Notes: generated from the letters alone by a model not told the origin. A stretch of DNA of 64,000 bases from Variovorax paradoxus (GCF_018614915.1 NZ_JAGGNU010000008.1:1-64000); one strand, 5' to 3'; shown: positions 1-11,841, counted from the stretch's first letter. A program made the numbers and translations.

Positions 1-195
1 TTCCCCCCTGTGCAGAGGAAAGCGTTCCATGAGCGTGTGCTCGAGGAGATCTTGCAGGAGCGAGTCGCCCGGCGCCGCGGCCGGCGCAATCAGCGCGGCG
101 TCAAACGAAAGATGAGCAACTGGCCACTTCGACGACGTCACACCAAGCCCCTGGCGTCGGTCATCTTCAATGACGCGATCCAAATCCTTAAGTGA
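1..195 (+). pseudogene. C-terminal fragment of an IS-type transposase (cut by window edge)
   Basis: The frame is open from base 1 and ends at a stop at 193-195, giving about 64 residues. It is very basic and contains the stretch GVKRKMSNWPLRRR. That resembles the (V/G)VKRKMS tail I recall at the C-terminus of IS4-like DDE transposases. No catalytic part is in view, so whether the full element is intact lies outside the window. No terminal inverted repeat could be identified in the bases after the stop. The family assignment rests on one short motif and is tentative. Confidence 0.5.
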
Positions 196-390
196 CGAGT
201 ATTGTACCTAGCCGCGACCGAATGGCTGCTGTGGAACGAATCGTAAGACCGCTTCGAGCCCGTTCCGGTCGGTGGTCCAGGGTCGACAGCGGTCAGCCGC
301 AACTCACCCGGCCGGCCACGAGCGGATGCTGGCCGGCGACTGCTATGCGGCCCGTGTGCCAGTACCGCCTGGCGCGCCGAACAGAGCCAC
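196..390. other. Intergenic stretch without a recognisable gene
   Basis: Between the transposase tail and the small secreted protein gene I see no frame with plausible protein character, ribosome binding site or RNA structure. Open frames here are unconserved-looking and arginine-rich, as expected by chance in GC-rich DNA. Confidence 0.5.
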
Positions 391-678
391 TTATCGCGCT
401 GTGTTTCGCACGCCCGGATGTAACCTCGACCAAGCGAGAAGCTTCTCGAAGTCGCCGTCGAATGCCTGCCGCTTCAGTTCCTCGTAGACGATGGAGCACT
501 GGGCGATTCCTGCCGGACTGAGCAGACCGCGCATTGCAGCCCTGTCGCAGGCCAGATACAGGCTCTTCAGCTCATCGACCGTCATGGTCTTCAGCCGGCT
601 CTCGTCGGCTTGGCCGACGGCCCACGATGGGGCCAGCGCAACGAGGATCGCTATGCCCGCTCTGTGAATGAAGCTCAT
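391..678 (-). CDS. Small secreted protein of unknown function
   Basis: The 95-residue product begins with a clear Sec signal: a basic start, a hydrophobic core (IAILVALAPSWAVG) and likely cleavage near residue 20-23. The mature part is about 70 residues, mostly helical, with two cysteines (in YLACDRA and IAQCSIVYEELK) that could form a disulfide. The ATG is supported by a strong AGGAGG about 7 bases upstream. It is transcribed away from the CadC-like regulator at 818, with a 139-bp shared promoter region holding a direct repeat. That suggests, but does not prove, control by that regulator. I recall similar small periplasmic proteins in Burkholderiales but know no function for them. Confidence 0.7.
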   Translation of the reverse strand: MSFIHRAGIAILVALAPSWAVGQADESRLKTMTVDELKSLYLACDRAAMRGLLSPAGIAQCSIVYEELKRQAFDGDFEKLLAWSRLHPGVRNTAR

Positions 679-746
679 GGTCTTTCCTCCTGGAACACCA
701 GTGGGACGGGGTGCAGGTTGAGATTCGTCCTAGGCGTCGGTCTTGT

Positions 747-785
747 CCTGAAAGTCGGACGAAATCGGCCTGAAATCGGACGAAA
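747..785. promoter_or_regulatory. Tandem direct repeat in divergent promoter (candidate operator)
   Basis: Two near-identical copies are seen: CCTGAAAGTCGGACGAAA at 747-764 and CCTGAAATCGGACGAAA at 769-785. Their starts are 22 bp apart, about two helical turns. OmpR/PhoB-type winged-helix domains, like that of the adjacent regulator, usually bind such head-to-tail repeats. Autoregulation and control of the small secreted protein gene are inferences. Confidence 0.5.
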
Positions 786-817
786 ATGCCCTTTCGGCGG
801 CACAGCGACGAATAGGG

Positions 818-2455
818 ATGGATTCCAACCAGGTTCTGCGCTTCGATCGGTTTACGCTGGACAGGGCACGGGGTCGCCTCCGGGCCGATGGCGTGGACGT
901 CGAGTTGCGCCCGAAATCGTTCGAAGTGCTGCGCCAGCTGGTCGAGAACGCCGGCCGCCTCGTGTCGAAGGACGAACTGGCTCGCGTTGTGTGGCCGCAC
1001 GTCGTCGTCACTGACGATTCACTCGTCCAATGCATCAGCGACGTGCGAAAGGTGCTCTGCGACGACGGCCAGCGCTTCATCAAGACCGTACCGCGCCGCG
1101 GCTATGTGTTCGTGGCCGACGTCGGCGTCGACGCCGCGGCGCCGCCGCCGGCCGCGCATGGCAACCGCCGCCGTCCGGGCGCACGCGCCGTCGGCTGGGC
1201 CTTGGCCCTGGTCATGGTCGCCGCGCTCTCGGTTTGGGCCTTCATATGGCACACCGACCGATCGAATCCGCAACGCCTGACAATCGCCGTCCTGCCGTTC
1301 GCGAGCATCGGTCCAACGAACGACCGGCACTTCAGCGACGGCTTGGCCGAGGACGTCATCACCGCTATCTCGCGCTTCCGCGACGTGACGGTGATCGCGC
1401 GCAACTCCAGCTTCCGATACCGCGATGACGTCGACATCACCAAGGTGGGCAGCGAGCTGGGGGCTGCCTTCGTCATCAAGGGCAGCGTCGGGCGGGACGA
1501 AGGCCGCGTGCGCATCAACGTGCAGCTGCTGGATACTGGCTCAGGCGCCACCCGCTGGGCCGAACGGTACGACCGTCCGCTGGGTTCGGTGTTTGAGCTC
1601 CAGGACGAGGTGGCCGACCAAGTGGTGTCCAAGCTCGTCGGCCATGCTCGTCACCTCACGGTAGAACGCATCCGGACGCGCCATCCCAAGACGCTGGAGG
1701 CATACGAGTTGGTCCTCAGGGCCCGGCAAGGCTTCATCGCTTTCAGCCGCCAAGGGGCGATAGATGCACACACGCTGCTGCAGCAAGCCACGGCGATCGA
1801 CCCTGACTACGCGCCTGCTTGGGAACTGCTTGCGCGTGTCCTTCTCAGGTTCTACATCGTCCCTTACGACGACAGGCAGTTCTCGGCGCCAGTGCTAGCA
1901 GACGCTCACCAGGCAGCGCTCAAGGCGGTGGCGCTGGATCCCGATTTTTCTCTCGCGCATGGGGCGCTGGGATATGCGCAACTTTGGCTGCAGCAATACG
2001 ACGCGAGCCTGGCTTCGCTACGCCACGCCATTGCCCTGAACCCGAACGACGCCGATACCTTCCGCAACTACGGCGATGCGCTGGGCAAGGTCGGCGACCA
2101 CAAGGCATCGATCGAAGCTTTCGAGCGGTCGCGGCGGCTCGACCCGTTCTCGCCGCCGATCGTCTTCGGCCTGATGGCCCGTGCACACAACATGCTCGGG
2201 GAGCACGACAGGGCGCTGCCTCTGGCCCGCGAGTGCGCCGAACGGGCTCCGGGCCTGCCGATATGCTTCATGATGATTGCTGTTGCAATGGCGCGACTCG
2301 GTCAACCCGACGAGGCGCAGGCGGCGGTTCGGCGCCTGCTCGAGCTTGACCCGAGAACGTCCATACGGCGCCTGACGCAGCCGAAGCGCTTCAGATTCGA
2401 AGCGGACGACGCGGTTTGGGTCGAGCAACTGCGCGCGGCCGGCATCCCCGAATGA
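818..2455 (+). CDS. CadC-like membrane-anchored transcriptional regulator with TPR sensor
   Basis: The 545-residue protein has an OmpR/PhoB-type winged-helix domain (about 8-100, ending TVPRRGYVF), a single membrane helix (about 124-144), and a periplasmic part. The latter opens with a TolB/FlgO-like segment (IAVLPFASIG, then FSDGLAEDVITAISRF) and continues with TPR-like helices from about 290 onward. This is the architecture of CadC/ToxR-type one-component regulators often annotated with adenylate cyclase-like TPR domains. No cyclase catalytic domain is present. The ATG at 818 has only a poorly spaced AGGG in front, so the exact start is less sure. It faces the small secreted protein gene across a promoter with a direct repeat. 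Signal and targets are unknown. Confidence 0.85.
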   Translation: MDSNQVLRFDRFTLDRARGRLRADGVDVELRPKSFEVLRQLVENAGRLVSKDELARVVWPHVVVTDDSLVQCISDVRKVLCDDGQRFIKTVPRRGYVFVADVGVDAAAPPPAAHGNRRRPGARAVGWALALVMVAALSVWAFIWHTDRSNPQRLTIAVLPFASIGPTNDRHFSDGLAEDVITAISRFRDVTVIARNSSFRYRDDVDITKVGSELGAAFVIKGSVGRDEGRVRINVQLLDTGSGATRWAERYDRPLGSVFELQDEVADQVVSKLVGHARHLTVERIRTRHPKTLEAYELVLRARQGFIAFSRQGAIDAHTLLQQATAIDPDYAPAWELLARVLLRFYIVPYDDRQFSAPVLADAHQAALKAVALDPDFSLAHGALGYAQLWLQQYDASLASLRHAIALNPNDADTFRNYGDALGKVGDHKASIEAFERSRRLDPFSPPIVFGLMARAHNMLGEHDRALPLARECAERAPGLPICFMMIAVAMARLGQPDEAQAAVRRLLELDPRTSIRRLTQPKRFRFEADDAVWVEQLRAAGIPE

Positions 2456-2645
2456 CGGGGCGTCGGCGCAACCACACGCGCAAGCGCCTCCCCCCATAGC
2501 CCGGTAAATGTTCCAACGCGAAGTGCAAGTGCGTGGAATGCGACTCAAGGTCCGCTCTCGGGCATCGTGGTTCCACCGACCCCCCTCTCCTTCGCGCGAG
2601 ACCGGTGGGCCGAGGGCGACGCGCGCGTTCGCCAGTCGCGCAAAC

Positions 2646-2674
2646 CTGACACCTCGAATTTTCTTCTGACACCT
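2646..2674. promoter_or_regulatory. Direct repeat CTGACACCT x2 in the region before the RpiR gene
   Basis: The 352-bp gap 2456-2807 contains no gene. Its first part is GC-rich; from about 2655 it turns AT-rich, typical of a promoter. CTGACACCT occurs at 2646-2654 and again at 2666-2674, exactly 20 bp apart, 134-160 bp before the RpiR start. This could be an operator of the downstream operon or leftover of an extragenic repeat; nothing seen decides between these. Confidence 0.35.
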
Positions 2675-2807
2675 TTTATTTATACGAACACGACCCAGGC
2701 CCGTGACTTGCTAAACAAGAGCCAATGATCGAAAATTTTCTTTTTCCGCACCAGCTTGTAATTTTTTTTACATCATTCGCACCCTGACGGGGCGAGCCCG
2801 AAACCGA

Positions 2808-3755
2808 ATGCTTGCCTCTCCCGCAACCACTGTGGCGCAGCGCATCGCGCAGGCCTTGCCGCAGCTGACGCGCTCGCACCGGCAGGTGGCCGACTACGTG
2901 CTGGAGCGCCCGCTGCAGGTTGCGACGCTGCCGATCGACGAGCTGGCGACGGCGGCCGGCGTGTCGGTGGCCACCGCCAACCGCTTCGCGCGGGCGCTGG
3001 GATTCGACGGCTATGCGAACTTCCGCGCCGAGCTGGTCCGCGGCTTCGAGCCCCTGCTGGCACCGGTGGAGCGGCTGCGCGGCAACCTCGCGCGACCGTC
3101 GACGGTGGCCGAGGTGTTCGCCGCCGCGCTGGAGGAAAGCCAGCGCAACATCGAAGCCACGCGCCACGCGCTGGACCCGGCCTCCTGCGAGGCGGCGGTG
3201 GCGCGCATCCTGGCCGCGCGCACCATCTACATCGTCGGCTTCGGCGCCAGCGCCTGGCTGGCCGGACTGCTGCAGCATGGCCTGGACTCTTACTGCGCCG
3301 ACGTGCGCCTGCTGCCCTCGGTCAGCGGCGTCACGCACGGCGCGCGTGCGCTGTCGCGCGGCGGCCCGCGCGACCTGCTGGTGGCGCTGACCTTTCCGCG
3401 CTACCTGACCGACACCCTGGCGCTGACCGGCATCGCGCGCAGCCACGAGGTGGGCGTGCTGGCCTTGACCGACCGGCCGAGCTCGCCGCTGGCACCGCTG
3501 GCCGACGTGGTGCTCTACGCGCAGACCGAGACCCGCTACCGTCCCAACTGCGAGACCAGCGTGCTGGCGCTGATCGAGGCGCTGACCAGCGCCGTGGCCC
3601 TGCGCGCCCCGGGCGCGTTCCAGGCCGCGAGCAAGGTCGTGCACTCGGTGATGCCCTGGCTGCACGGCGCGCAGGAGCTGCGGGCCGCCAACGCCGAAAA
3701 AAACAGACAGGTACCGGCGCTGCGCGCGCCGGGCAGAAAGAAGAAGACACGATGA
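2808..3755 (+). CDS. RpiR/MurR-family transcriptional regulator
   Basis: The 315-residue protein has an N-terminal RpiR-type helix-turn-helix (about 1-80, with LPQLTRSHRQVADYVLERPL and VSVATANRFARALGF) and a SIS sugar-isomerase-like domain (about 130-270, starting ARTIYIVGFGASAWLAG). RpiR/MurR proteins bind DNA through the HTH and a small phosphorylated ligand through the SIS fold. It is the first gene of the peptide-uptake operon, and its stop overlaps the start of the isoaspartyl peptidase gene by ATGA, so it is almost surely co-transcribed and regulates the cluster. The C-terminus is basic (GRKKKTR). The ligand cannot be told from sequence; a muropeptide-derived sugar or a peptide product would fit the neighbours. 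Confidence 0.9.
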   Translation: MLASPATTVAQRIAQALPQLTRSHRQVADYVLERPLQVATLPIDELATAAGVSVATANRFARALGFDGYANFRAELVRGFEPLLAPVERLRGNLARPSTVAEVFAAALEESQRNIEATRHALDPASCEAAVARILAARTIYIVGFGASAWLAGLLQHGLDSYCADVRLLPSVSGVTHGARALSRGGPRDLLVALTFPRYLTDTLALTGIARSHEVGVLALTDRPSSPLAPLADVVLYAQTETRYRPNCETSVLALIEALTSAVALRAPGAFQAASKVVHSVMPWLHGAQELRAANAEKNRQVPALRAPGRKKKTR

Positions 3756-4704
3756 GAACGACGCCGGTCATTGCCATCCACGGCGGCGCGGGCACCGTCA
3801 GCGCCGCCGCGCTCGACGCCGGCGCCGCACAGGCCTACCACGACGCGCTGCGTAGCATCACGCTCGCCGGCCAGGCGCTGCTGCAGCGGGGCGCCAGCGC
3901 GCTCGACGCGGTGTGCCTGGCGGTCGAGATGCTGGAGGACTGCCCGCTGTTCAACGCCGGCCACGGCGCCGTCTTCACCGGCGCCGAGACGCACGAGCTC
4001 GACGCCGCCGTGATGGACGGCGCCGAGCTGCGCGCCGGCGCCATCGCCGGCGTCAGCCGCATCCGCCATCCGGTGCGCGCGGCGCGCGCGGTGATGGAGG
4101 ACGGCGTGCACGTGCTCCTGGCCGGCGCCGGCGCCGAGGACTTCGCGCGCGAGCGCGGGCTGGAGCTGGTCGAACCCTCGTACTTCTCCACCGAGGCACG
4201 CCGCGAGCAGCTGCGGCGCGTGCGCGGCGAAGGCCGCATCGCGCTCGACCACGACGGCGCGGCGCTCGCCGCCGCACCGCTGGACGAGACGAACAAGTTC
4301 GGTACCGTCGGCGCCGTCGCGCTCGACCGCGGCGGCCACCTGGCGGCCGCGACCTCCACCGGCGGCATGACCAACAAGCGCGCCGGCCGCATCGGCGACT
4401 CGCCGCTGATCGGCGCCGGCACCTATGCCGACGACAAGCGTGCCGCCGTGTCCTGCACCGGCAGCGGCGAGATGTTCATCCGCACGGCCGCCGCCTACGA
4501 TGTCTGCGCGCGCATGCGCTATGCCGGCCAGTCGCTGGCGCAGGCCGCGAACGCCGTGATCATGCAGGCCGTGCCCGCCATCGGCGGCAGCGGCGGCCTG
4601 ATCGCCATCGACCGGGCCGGCAACGTGTGCCTGCCCTTCAACACCGAGGGCATGTACCGCGCCCATGCGCGCGGCGCCGAGCCGCCGCACACGGCCATCC
4701 ATCG

Positions 4705-4708
<4 letters not shown>
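3752..4708 (+). CDS. iaaA: Isoaspartyl peptidase / L-asparaginase (Ntn hydrolase)
   Basis: The 318-residue protein matches the plant-type asparaginase family. It begins AIHGGAG, the family hallmark, and the catalytic nucleophile is Thr185 in [12 protein letters not shown]. Family members self-cleave just before this threonine to give alpha and beta subunits, and the glycine-rich segment [15 protein letters not shown] that shapes the active site follows. The enzyme hydrolyses beta-aspartyl dipeptides and, more weakly, asparagine. In E. coli iaaA lies directly before gsiABCD, and the same order is kept here. Both ends overlap neighbouring genes by ATGA, indicating translational coupling with the regulator before it and gsiA after it. 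Confidence 0.93.
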
Positions 4709-6612
<1,904 letters not shown>

Positions 6613-6633
6613 TCACTTCAAAGGAGTCCCCGC

Positions 6634-8181
6634 ATGAACAAGCAACGTCTCACCCGCATCGCCGCCGCGCTGAGCTTCGCCGGCCTGGCCGGCTTCGCGC
6701 TCACGGCGCACGCCGCCAAGGACATCGTCGTCGCGGTGCAGTCCGGCTTCACGACCACCGACCCATACGACGCCAACGACACGCTGTCGCAGGCCGTCGC
6801 CAAGTCCTTCTACCAGGGCCTCTACGGCTTCGACAAGGACATGAAGATGGTGCCGGTGCTGGCCACGGGCCACACCGTCAGCAAGGACGGGCTGGTCTAC
6901 ACCGTCAAGCTGCGCACCGGCGTGCAGTTCCACGACGGCACGCCCTTCAACGCCGAGGCGGTGAAGGTCACATTCGACCGCGTGACCAACCCGGACAACA
7001 AGCTCAAGCGCTACAACCTCTACAAGAACATCGCCAAGACCGAGGCGGTCGACGCGACCACGGTGCGCTTCACGCTCAGCGAGCCCTTCTCGCCCTTCAT
7101 CAACACGCTCGCGCACCCGTCGGGCGTGATCATCTCGCCGGCCGCGCTCGCCAAGTACGGCAACAAGGGCATCGCGCAGAACCCGGTTGGCACCGGGCCC
7201 TTCAAGTTCGTCGAGTGGAAGGCCACCGACTACCTGAAGGTCGCCAAGTTCGACGGCTACTGGAAGAAGGGCTACCCGAAGATCGACAGCATCACCTGGC
7301 GCCCCGTGGTGGACAACAACACGCGCGCCGCGGTGATGCAGACCAACGAGGCCCACTTCGCGTTCCCGATGCCGCCGGAGGCGGCCACGGCGCTGCAGAA
7401 CAAGCCCAGCCTCGAGGTGAACAGCTCGCCCTCGATCATTCATCGCTACATCTCGATGAACACGCAGCACAAACCCTTCGACAACCCGAAGGTACGCGAG
7501 GCCATCAACTACGCGATCAACAAGGAAGCCTTGGTCAAGGTGGCGTTCTCCGGCTATGCCATTCCGGCCGAAGGCGTGCTGCCCAAGGGCATCGACGGCG
7601 CATCCAAGCTCGGTCCGTGGCCCTACAACCCGGCCAAGGCGCGCGAGCTGCTGAAGGAAGCCGGCTACCCGAACGGCTTCGAGAGCACGCTCTGGTCGGC
7701 CTACAACTACACGACCGCGCAAAAGGTCATCCAGTTCGTGCAGCAGCAGCTGGCCCAGGTCGGCATCAAGGTGCAGGTGCTGGCACTCGAGGCCGGCCAG
7801 CGGGTCGAGCGCGTCGAGAGCGCGCAGGACCCGGCCACCGCGCCGGTGCGCATGTACTACGTGGGCTGGTCCTCGTCGACCGGCGAGGCCGACTGGGCGA
7901 TGCGCCCGCTGCTGGCGTCCGAATCCTTCCCGCCCAAGCTCTTCAACACCGCCTACTACAACAACCCCGAGGTCGATGCCGACATCAAGAAGGCGCTGGT
8001 GACCACCGACCCGGCTGCCAAGGCCAAGATCTACGCCGACGCGCAGCAGCGCATCTGGAAGGACGCGCCCTGGGCCTTCCTGGTGACCGAGCAGCTGCTG
8101 TCGGTGCGTGCGCGCAACCTGGTCGGCTTCTACGTGATCCCGGACGGCAGCTTCAACTTCGACGAAGTGGAACTCAAGTGA
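6634..8181 (+). CDS. gsiB: Periplasmic peptide-binding protein (GsiB-type, family 5)
   Basis: The 515-residue protein begins with a Sec signal peptide (about 1-27, ending LTAHA) and has the family 5 solute-binding fold. Recognisable segments are the [19 protein letters not shown] region, [17 protein letters not shown] and [12 protein letters not shown]. It captures short peptides in the periplasm and delivers them to the GsiCD channel. An AAAGGAG lies about 8 bases before the ATG. The 21-bp gap from gsiA and 19-bp gap to gsiC fit one operon. Family 5 receptors bind varied peptides, nickel or opines, so glutathione specificity is by synteny only. Confidence 0.92.
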   Translation: MNKQRLTRIAAALSFAGLAGFALTAHAAKDIVVAVQSGFTTTDPYDANDTLSQAVAKSFYQGLYGFDKDMKMVPVLATGHTVSKDGLVYTVKLRTGVQFHDGTPFNAEAVKVTFDRVTNPDNKLKRYNLYKNIAKTEAVDATTVRFTLSEPFSPFINTLAHPSGVIISPAALAKYGNKGIAQNPVGTGPFKFVEWKATDYLKVAKFDGYWKKGYPKIDSITWRPVVDNNTRAAVMQTNEAHFAFPMPPEAATALQNKPSLEVNSSPSIIHRYISMNTQHKPFDNPKVREAINYAINKEALVKVAFSGYAIPAEGVLPKGIDGASKLGPWPYNPAKARELLKEAGYPNGFESTLWSAYNYTTAQKVIQFVQQQLAQVGIKVQVLALEAGQRVERVESAQDPATAPVRMYYVGWSSSTGEADWAMRPLLASESFPPKLFNTAYYNNPEVDADIKKALVTTDPAAKAKIYADAQQRIWKDAPWAFLVTEQLLSVRARNLVGFYVIPDGSFNFDEVELK

Positions 8182-8200
8182 TCCTGCACACGGCAAGCTC

Positions 8201-9121
8201 ATGACCCAGTATGTATTCAAGCGCCTGCTGGGTCTGCTGCCAACGCTGTTCATCGTCGCAGTGCTGGTCTTCCTGTTCGTGCACATGCTGCCCGGCGATC
8301 CGGCGCGGCTCGCGGCCGGGCCGGATGCCAGCCCGGAGACCGTGGCGCTGGTGCGCGCGGACCTCGGCCTCGACAAGCCGCTGCCGCAGCAGTTCCTGAA
8401 TTTCTTCACGAACATGCTGCAGGGCGACTTCGGCCATTCGCTGCGTTCGAAGCGGCCGGTGTCCACCGAGATCGCCGAGCGCTTCATGCCGACGCTGCTG
8501 CTCACGATCACCAGCATGGCGTGGGCCGTGCTGATCGGGATGGGCATCGGCGTGAGCTCGGCGGTGTTCCGCAACCAGTGGCCCGACCGCCTGGGCATGA
8601 CGCTCGCGGTCTCGGGCATCTCGTTTCCGGCCTTCGCGCTCGGCATGCTCTTGATGCAGGTCTTCTCGGTCCAGCTCGGCTGGCTGCCGACGGTGGGGGC
8701 CGACTCGTGGCGGCACTACATTCTGCCGTCGATCACGCTCGGCGCGGCGGTGGCCGCGGTTATGGCGCGCTTCACGCGGGCTTCGTTCATCGAGGTGATC
8801 CAGGAGGATTTCGTGCGCACCGCGCGCGCCAAGGGCGTGTCGGAGAAGTGGGTCATCCTCAAGCACTGCCTGCGCAATGCGCTGATCCCGGTGGTCACGA
8901 TGATGGGCCTGCAGTTCGGCTTCCTGCTGGGCGGCTCGATCGTGGTCGAGGCGGTGTTCAACTGGCCGGGCCTCGGGCGCCTCCTGGTCGACGCGGTCGA
9001 CATGCGCGACTACCCGATCATCCAGACGCTGGTGCTCCTGTTCTCGCTCGAATTCATCCTGATCAATCTCGTCGTCGACGTGCTCTATGGCTATATCAAC
9101 CCCACCATCCGCTACAAGTGA
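8201..9121 (+). CDS. gsiC: Peptide ABC importer permease (GsiC-type)
   Basis: The 306-residue inner-membrane protein has about six helices and opens with the DppB-like signature [14 protein letters not shown], then PGDPAR. The BPD-type permease EAA loop is visible ([25 protein letters not shown]) and contacts the ATPase. It forms the channel together with GsiD. Its last 35 bases overlap the assigned gsiD start, a longer overlap than elsewhere in the operon. Confidence 0.93.
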   Translation: MTQYVFKRLLGLLPTLFIVAVLVFLFVHMLPGDPARLAAGPDASPETVALVRADLGLDKPLPQQFLNFFTNMLQGDFGHSLRSKRPVSTEIAERFMPTLLLTITSMAWAVLIGMGIGVSSAVFRNQWPDRLGMTLAVSGISFPAFALGMLLMQVFSVQLGWLPTVGADSWRHYILPSITLGAAVAAVMARFTRASFIEVIQEDFVRTARAKGVSEKWVILKHCLRNALIPVVTMMGLQFGFLLGGSIVVEAVFNWPGLGRLLVDAVDMRDYPIIQTLVLLFSLEFILINLVVDVLYGYINPTIRYK

Positions 9122-10004
9122 GACGCCGGCTGCGGCGCTCGCCGCCGAGGGCCGGGTGCGCACGCCGTGGACCGAGTTCTGGCGCAAGTTCCGCATGCAG
9201 CACGTGGCGCTGGGTGCGCTGGTGTTCGTGCTGCTGCTGGTGCTGGTCGCGGCCGTCGCGCCGTGGATCGTGCCCTACGACGCCGAGAACTTCTTCGACT
9301 ACGACAAGATCAATACCGGCCCCTCGGCCGCGCACTGGTTCGGCGTCGACCCGCTCGGGCGCGACATCTTCAGCCGCATCCTGATGGGCGCGCGCATCTC
9401 GCTCGCGGCCGGCTTCTTCTCGGTCGTGATCGGCGCCATCGTCGGCACCGCGCTGGGCCTGCTGGCCGGCTACTACGGCGGCTGGTGGGACCGCATCGTG
9501 ATGCGCATCTCCGACGTGCTGTTCGCCTTCCCCGGCATCCTGCTGGCGCTGGGCGTGGTCGCCATCCTGGGCAGCAGCATGACCAATGTGGTGGTCGCGG
9601 TCTCGGTGTTCAGCGTGCCGGCCTTCGCGCGGCTGGTGCGGGGCAACACGCTGGTGCTGAAGAACATGACCTACATCGAGGCCACGCGCAGCATCGGCGC
9701 CAGCGACCGAACCATCCTGCTGCGCCACATCCTGCCGGGCACGATCTCGTCCATCGTCGTCTACTTCACGATGCGCCTGGGCACCTCGATCATCACCGCC
9801 GCGAGCCTCAGCTTCCTCGGCATGGGCGCGCAGCCGCCGATGCCCGAATGGGGCGCGATGCTCAACGAGGCGCGCGCCGACATGGTCAACGCGCCGCACG
9901 TGGCGCTGTTCCCCTCGCTCGCGATCTTCTTCACGGTGCTGGCCTTCAACCTGCTCGGTGACGGACTGCGCGACGCGCTGGACCCCAAGATAGACCGGCT
10001 CTAG
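9087..10004 (+). CDS. gsiD: Peptide ABC importer permease (GsiD-type)
   Basis: The 305-residue DppC-like permease has the N-terminal OppC domain (helix in [21 protein letters not shown]), the family segment [16 protein letters not shown], and the EAA loop [23 protein letters not shown]. It pairs with GsiC. The ATG at 9087 lies inside gsiC; the first 25 or so residues are low-complexity and a later start cannot be excluded, but this is the only in-frame ATG before the conserved part. It is followed after 2 bp by the P1 peptidase gene. Confidence 0.9.
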   Translation: MAISTPPSATSETPAAALAAEGRVRTPWTEFWRKFRMQHVALGALVFVLLLVLVAAVAPWIVPYDAENFFDYDKINTGPSAAHWFGVDPLGRDIFSRILMGARISLAAGFFSVVIGAIVGTALGLLAGYYGGWWDRIVMRISDVLFAFPGILLALGVVAILGSSMTNVVVAVSVFSVPAFARLVRGNTLVLKNMTYIEATRSIGASDRTILLRHILPGTISSIVVYFTMRLGTSIITAASLSFLGMGAQPPMPEWGAMLNEARADMVNAPHVALFPSLAIFFTVLAFNLLGDGLRDALDPKIDRL

Positions 10005-10006
10005 CC

Positions 10007-11014
10007 ATGATCCCGCGCATCGGCACCCTGCCCTCCGGCAGCCGCGACGCCATCACCGATGTCGCCGGCGTCACGGTCGGCCATGCCACGCTGGACGACG
10101 GCGATGTGCAGACCGGCGTGACCGTCGTCCGCCCGCACGCCGGCGACCCGTACCTGCAGCGCGTGCCGGCCGGCTTCGCGGTGCTCAACGGCTTCGGCAA
10201 GAGCGTCGGCCTGGTGCAGGTCGAGGAGCTCGGCGTGCTGGAGACGCCGATCGCGCTGACCAACACCTTCTCGGTGCCGGCGGTGGCGGCGGCGCAGATC
10301 CGCCAGTGCGTGGCCGCCAACCCCGAATGCGGGCGCAGCCTGCCGACCGTGAACCCGCTGGTCTTCGAGTGCAACGACGGCTTCCTCAACGACATCCAGC
10401 GCATGGCCGTCGGCGAGCATCACTACCTGCAGGCCTTCGCTGCGGCCGGCGAGGAGGTGGCGCAGGGCTCGGTCGGGGCCGGGCGCGGCATGTCCTGCTT
10501 CTCGCTCAAGGGCGGCATCGGCAGCGCGTCGCGCCGCGCCGGGCCGCATACCGTCGGCGCGCTGGTGCTTGCCAACTTCGGGCTGCTCGCCAACTTGCGC
10601 ATCGATGGCCGGCCGGTCGGCCGCCAGCTGGCGACGCAGCCTGCCGATGCCGAGAAAGGCTCGATCATCATGCTGCTCGCCACCGACGCGCCGCTCGACG
10701 CGCGCCAGCTGCGCCGCCTGGCACTGCGCGCCGGCGCCGGCCTGGCGCGCGCCGGCTCGGTCTTCGGCCACGGCAGCGGCGACATCGCGCTCGCCTTCTC
10801 GACCGCCTACACCCTGCCGCAGCGGCGCGAAGAACCGATGCCGGCGGTCGCGCTCCTGCACGACGGCCAGCTCGACGGCCTGTTCCAGGCCGCGGCCGAC
10901 GGCACCGAGCAAGCCATCCTGCATGCGCTATGCCATGCGCAACCCGTCACCGGCCGCGCCGGCCACATGCGGCCGGCGCTGAGTGCGCTGCTGCGCGAAA
11001 CATCTCCCTCATGA
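10007..11014 (+). CDS. P1 (DmpA) family aminopeptidase
   Basis: The 335-residue protein matches the DmpA/P1 family of self-processing N-terminal nucleophile-like peptidases. It starts with GSRDAITDVAGVTVGH. The processing site is recognisable as KG/SIIMLLATDAPLD, so the nucleophile should be Ser219, exposed by cleavage after Gly218. The GHGSGDIALAFST segment follows. DmpA-type enzymes release N-terminal residues, in characterised cases including D-alanine or beta-peptide residues, without a metal. Position directly after the importer and before a D-aminopeptidase suggests it acts in the cytoplasm on imported peptides. The exact substrate is unknown; some annotators call this DmpA or DapB, but subfamily cannot be fixed by eye. 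Confidence 0.9.
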   Translation: MIPRIGTLPSGSRDAITDVAGVTVGHATLDDGDVQTGVTVVRPHAGDPYLQRVPAGFAVLNGFGKSVGLVQVEELGVLETPIALTNTFSVPAVAAAQIRQCVAANPECGRSLPTVNPLVFECNDGFLNDIQRMAVGEHHYLQAFAAAGEEVAQGSVGAGRGMSCFSLKGGIGSASRRAGPHTVGALVLANFGLLANLRIDGRPVGRQLATQPADAEKGSIIMLLATDAPLDARQLRRLALRAGAGLARAGSVFGHGSGDIALAFSTAYTLPQRREEPMPAVALLHDGQLDGLFQAAADGTEQAILHALCHAQPVTGRAGHMRPALSALLRETSPS

Positions 11015-11829
11015 AAATCCTGATCTCCGTCGACATCGAAGGCGTGGCCGGCGTCTTCCACTCCCAGCAGGTGCGTGCCGGCAATCCCGAGTACGAGCGC
11101 GCGCGCCGGCTCATGACCGAGGAGGCGAACGCCGCCATCGCCGGCGCCTTCGACGGCGGCGCAAGCGAGGTCTGGGTCAACGATTCGCATGGCGACTTCC
11201 GCAACATGCCGCCCGATCTGCTCGATGCGCGCGCCCAGGTGATCCAGGGCAAGCCGCGTTACCTGGGCATGGTGAGCGGCGTCGAGCTCGGCGCGGACGG
11301 CGTGTGCATGGTGGGCTACCACTCGCGCGCCCAGGGCCGGGGCATCCTCGCGCACACCATCAACAGCTTCGCCTTCGCCGGCATCGAGATCGACGGCCAG
11401 CCCGTGGGCGAAGCCGCGCTCTACGGCGCGCTGGCGGGCGAATACGGCGTCCCCGTGCTGATGGCCAGCGGCGACGACGTCTTCATCACCGAGAACCGCG
11501 CGCTGTTCCCGCATGCCACCTTCGTGCAGACCAAGCGCGCGACCGGCCAGACCAGCGGGGTCTCGCTGTCGCCGGCGCAATCGTGTGCGGCGATCCGCGC
11601 CGGCGTGGAGGCGGCCCTTGCGGCGCGCGACGGCGCGCGCGCGCTGGTGATGCCAAAGCCGCTTTCGGTCACGCTGCGCACCCAGGCGCCCGCAATGGCC
11701 GACCTGTTCTGCCAGTGGCCGGAGTTCGAGCGCGTCGCCGCGACCGAGCTGCGCTTTGCCGCGCCCTCGGTCGAGGCCGCGGTGCGCATGCTCAACTGCT
11801 GCTCGGCGATGTCGGCGATGCTGCGCTGA
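11011..11829 (+). CDS. M55 family D-aminopeptidase (DppA-type)
   Basis: The 272-residue protein begins KILISVDIEGVAGV, the M55 signature whose Asp and Glu bind zinc. Further metal-ligand regions are visible: VNDSHGDFRNM, VGYHSRA with its conserved His, and ENRALFPHATFVQTK. Bacillus DppA, the family type, is a zinc-dependent D-aminopeptidase acting on D-Ala-D-Ala-like peptides and forms a decamer. The ATG at 11011 overlaps the stop of the P1 peptidase gene by ATGA, so the two peptidases are translationally coupled. Together they argue that the cluster handles peptides with D-residues, such as peptidoglycan-derived ones. It is the last gene of the operon and meets the GlxA-type regulator tail to tail. 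Confidence 0.92.
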   Translation: MKILISVDIEGVAGVFHSQQVRAGNPEYERARRLMTEEANAAIAGAFDGGASEVWVNDSHGDFRNMPPDLLDARAQVIQGKPRYLGMVSGVELGADGVCMVGYHSRAQGRGILAHTINSFAFAGIEIDGQPVGEAALYGALAGEYGVPVLMASGDDVFITENRALFPHATFVQTKRATGQTSGVSLSPAQSCAAIRAGVEAALAARDGARALVMPKPLSVTLRTQAPAMADLFCQWPEFERVAATELRFAAPSVEAAVRMLNCCSAMSAMLR

Positions 11830-11841
11830 GCGCGCCGCGCC

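Noticed and set aside
192-521. Plus-strand frame near the left end
   Set aside because: Arg/Pro-rich, overlaps the signal-peptide protein on the other strand, no ribosome binding site.
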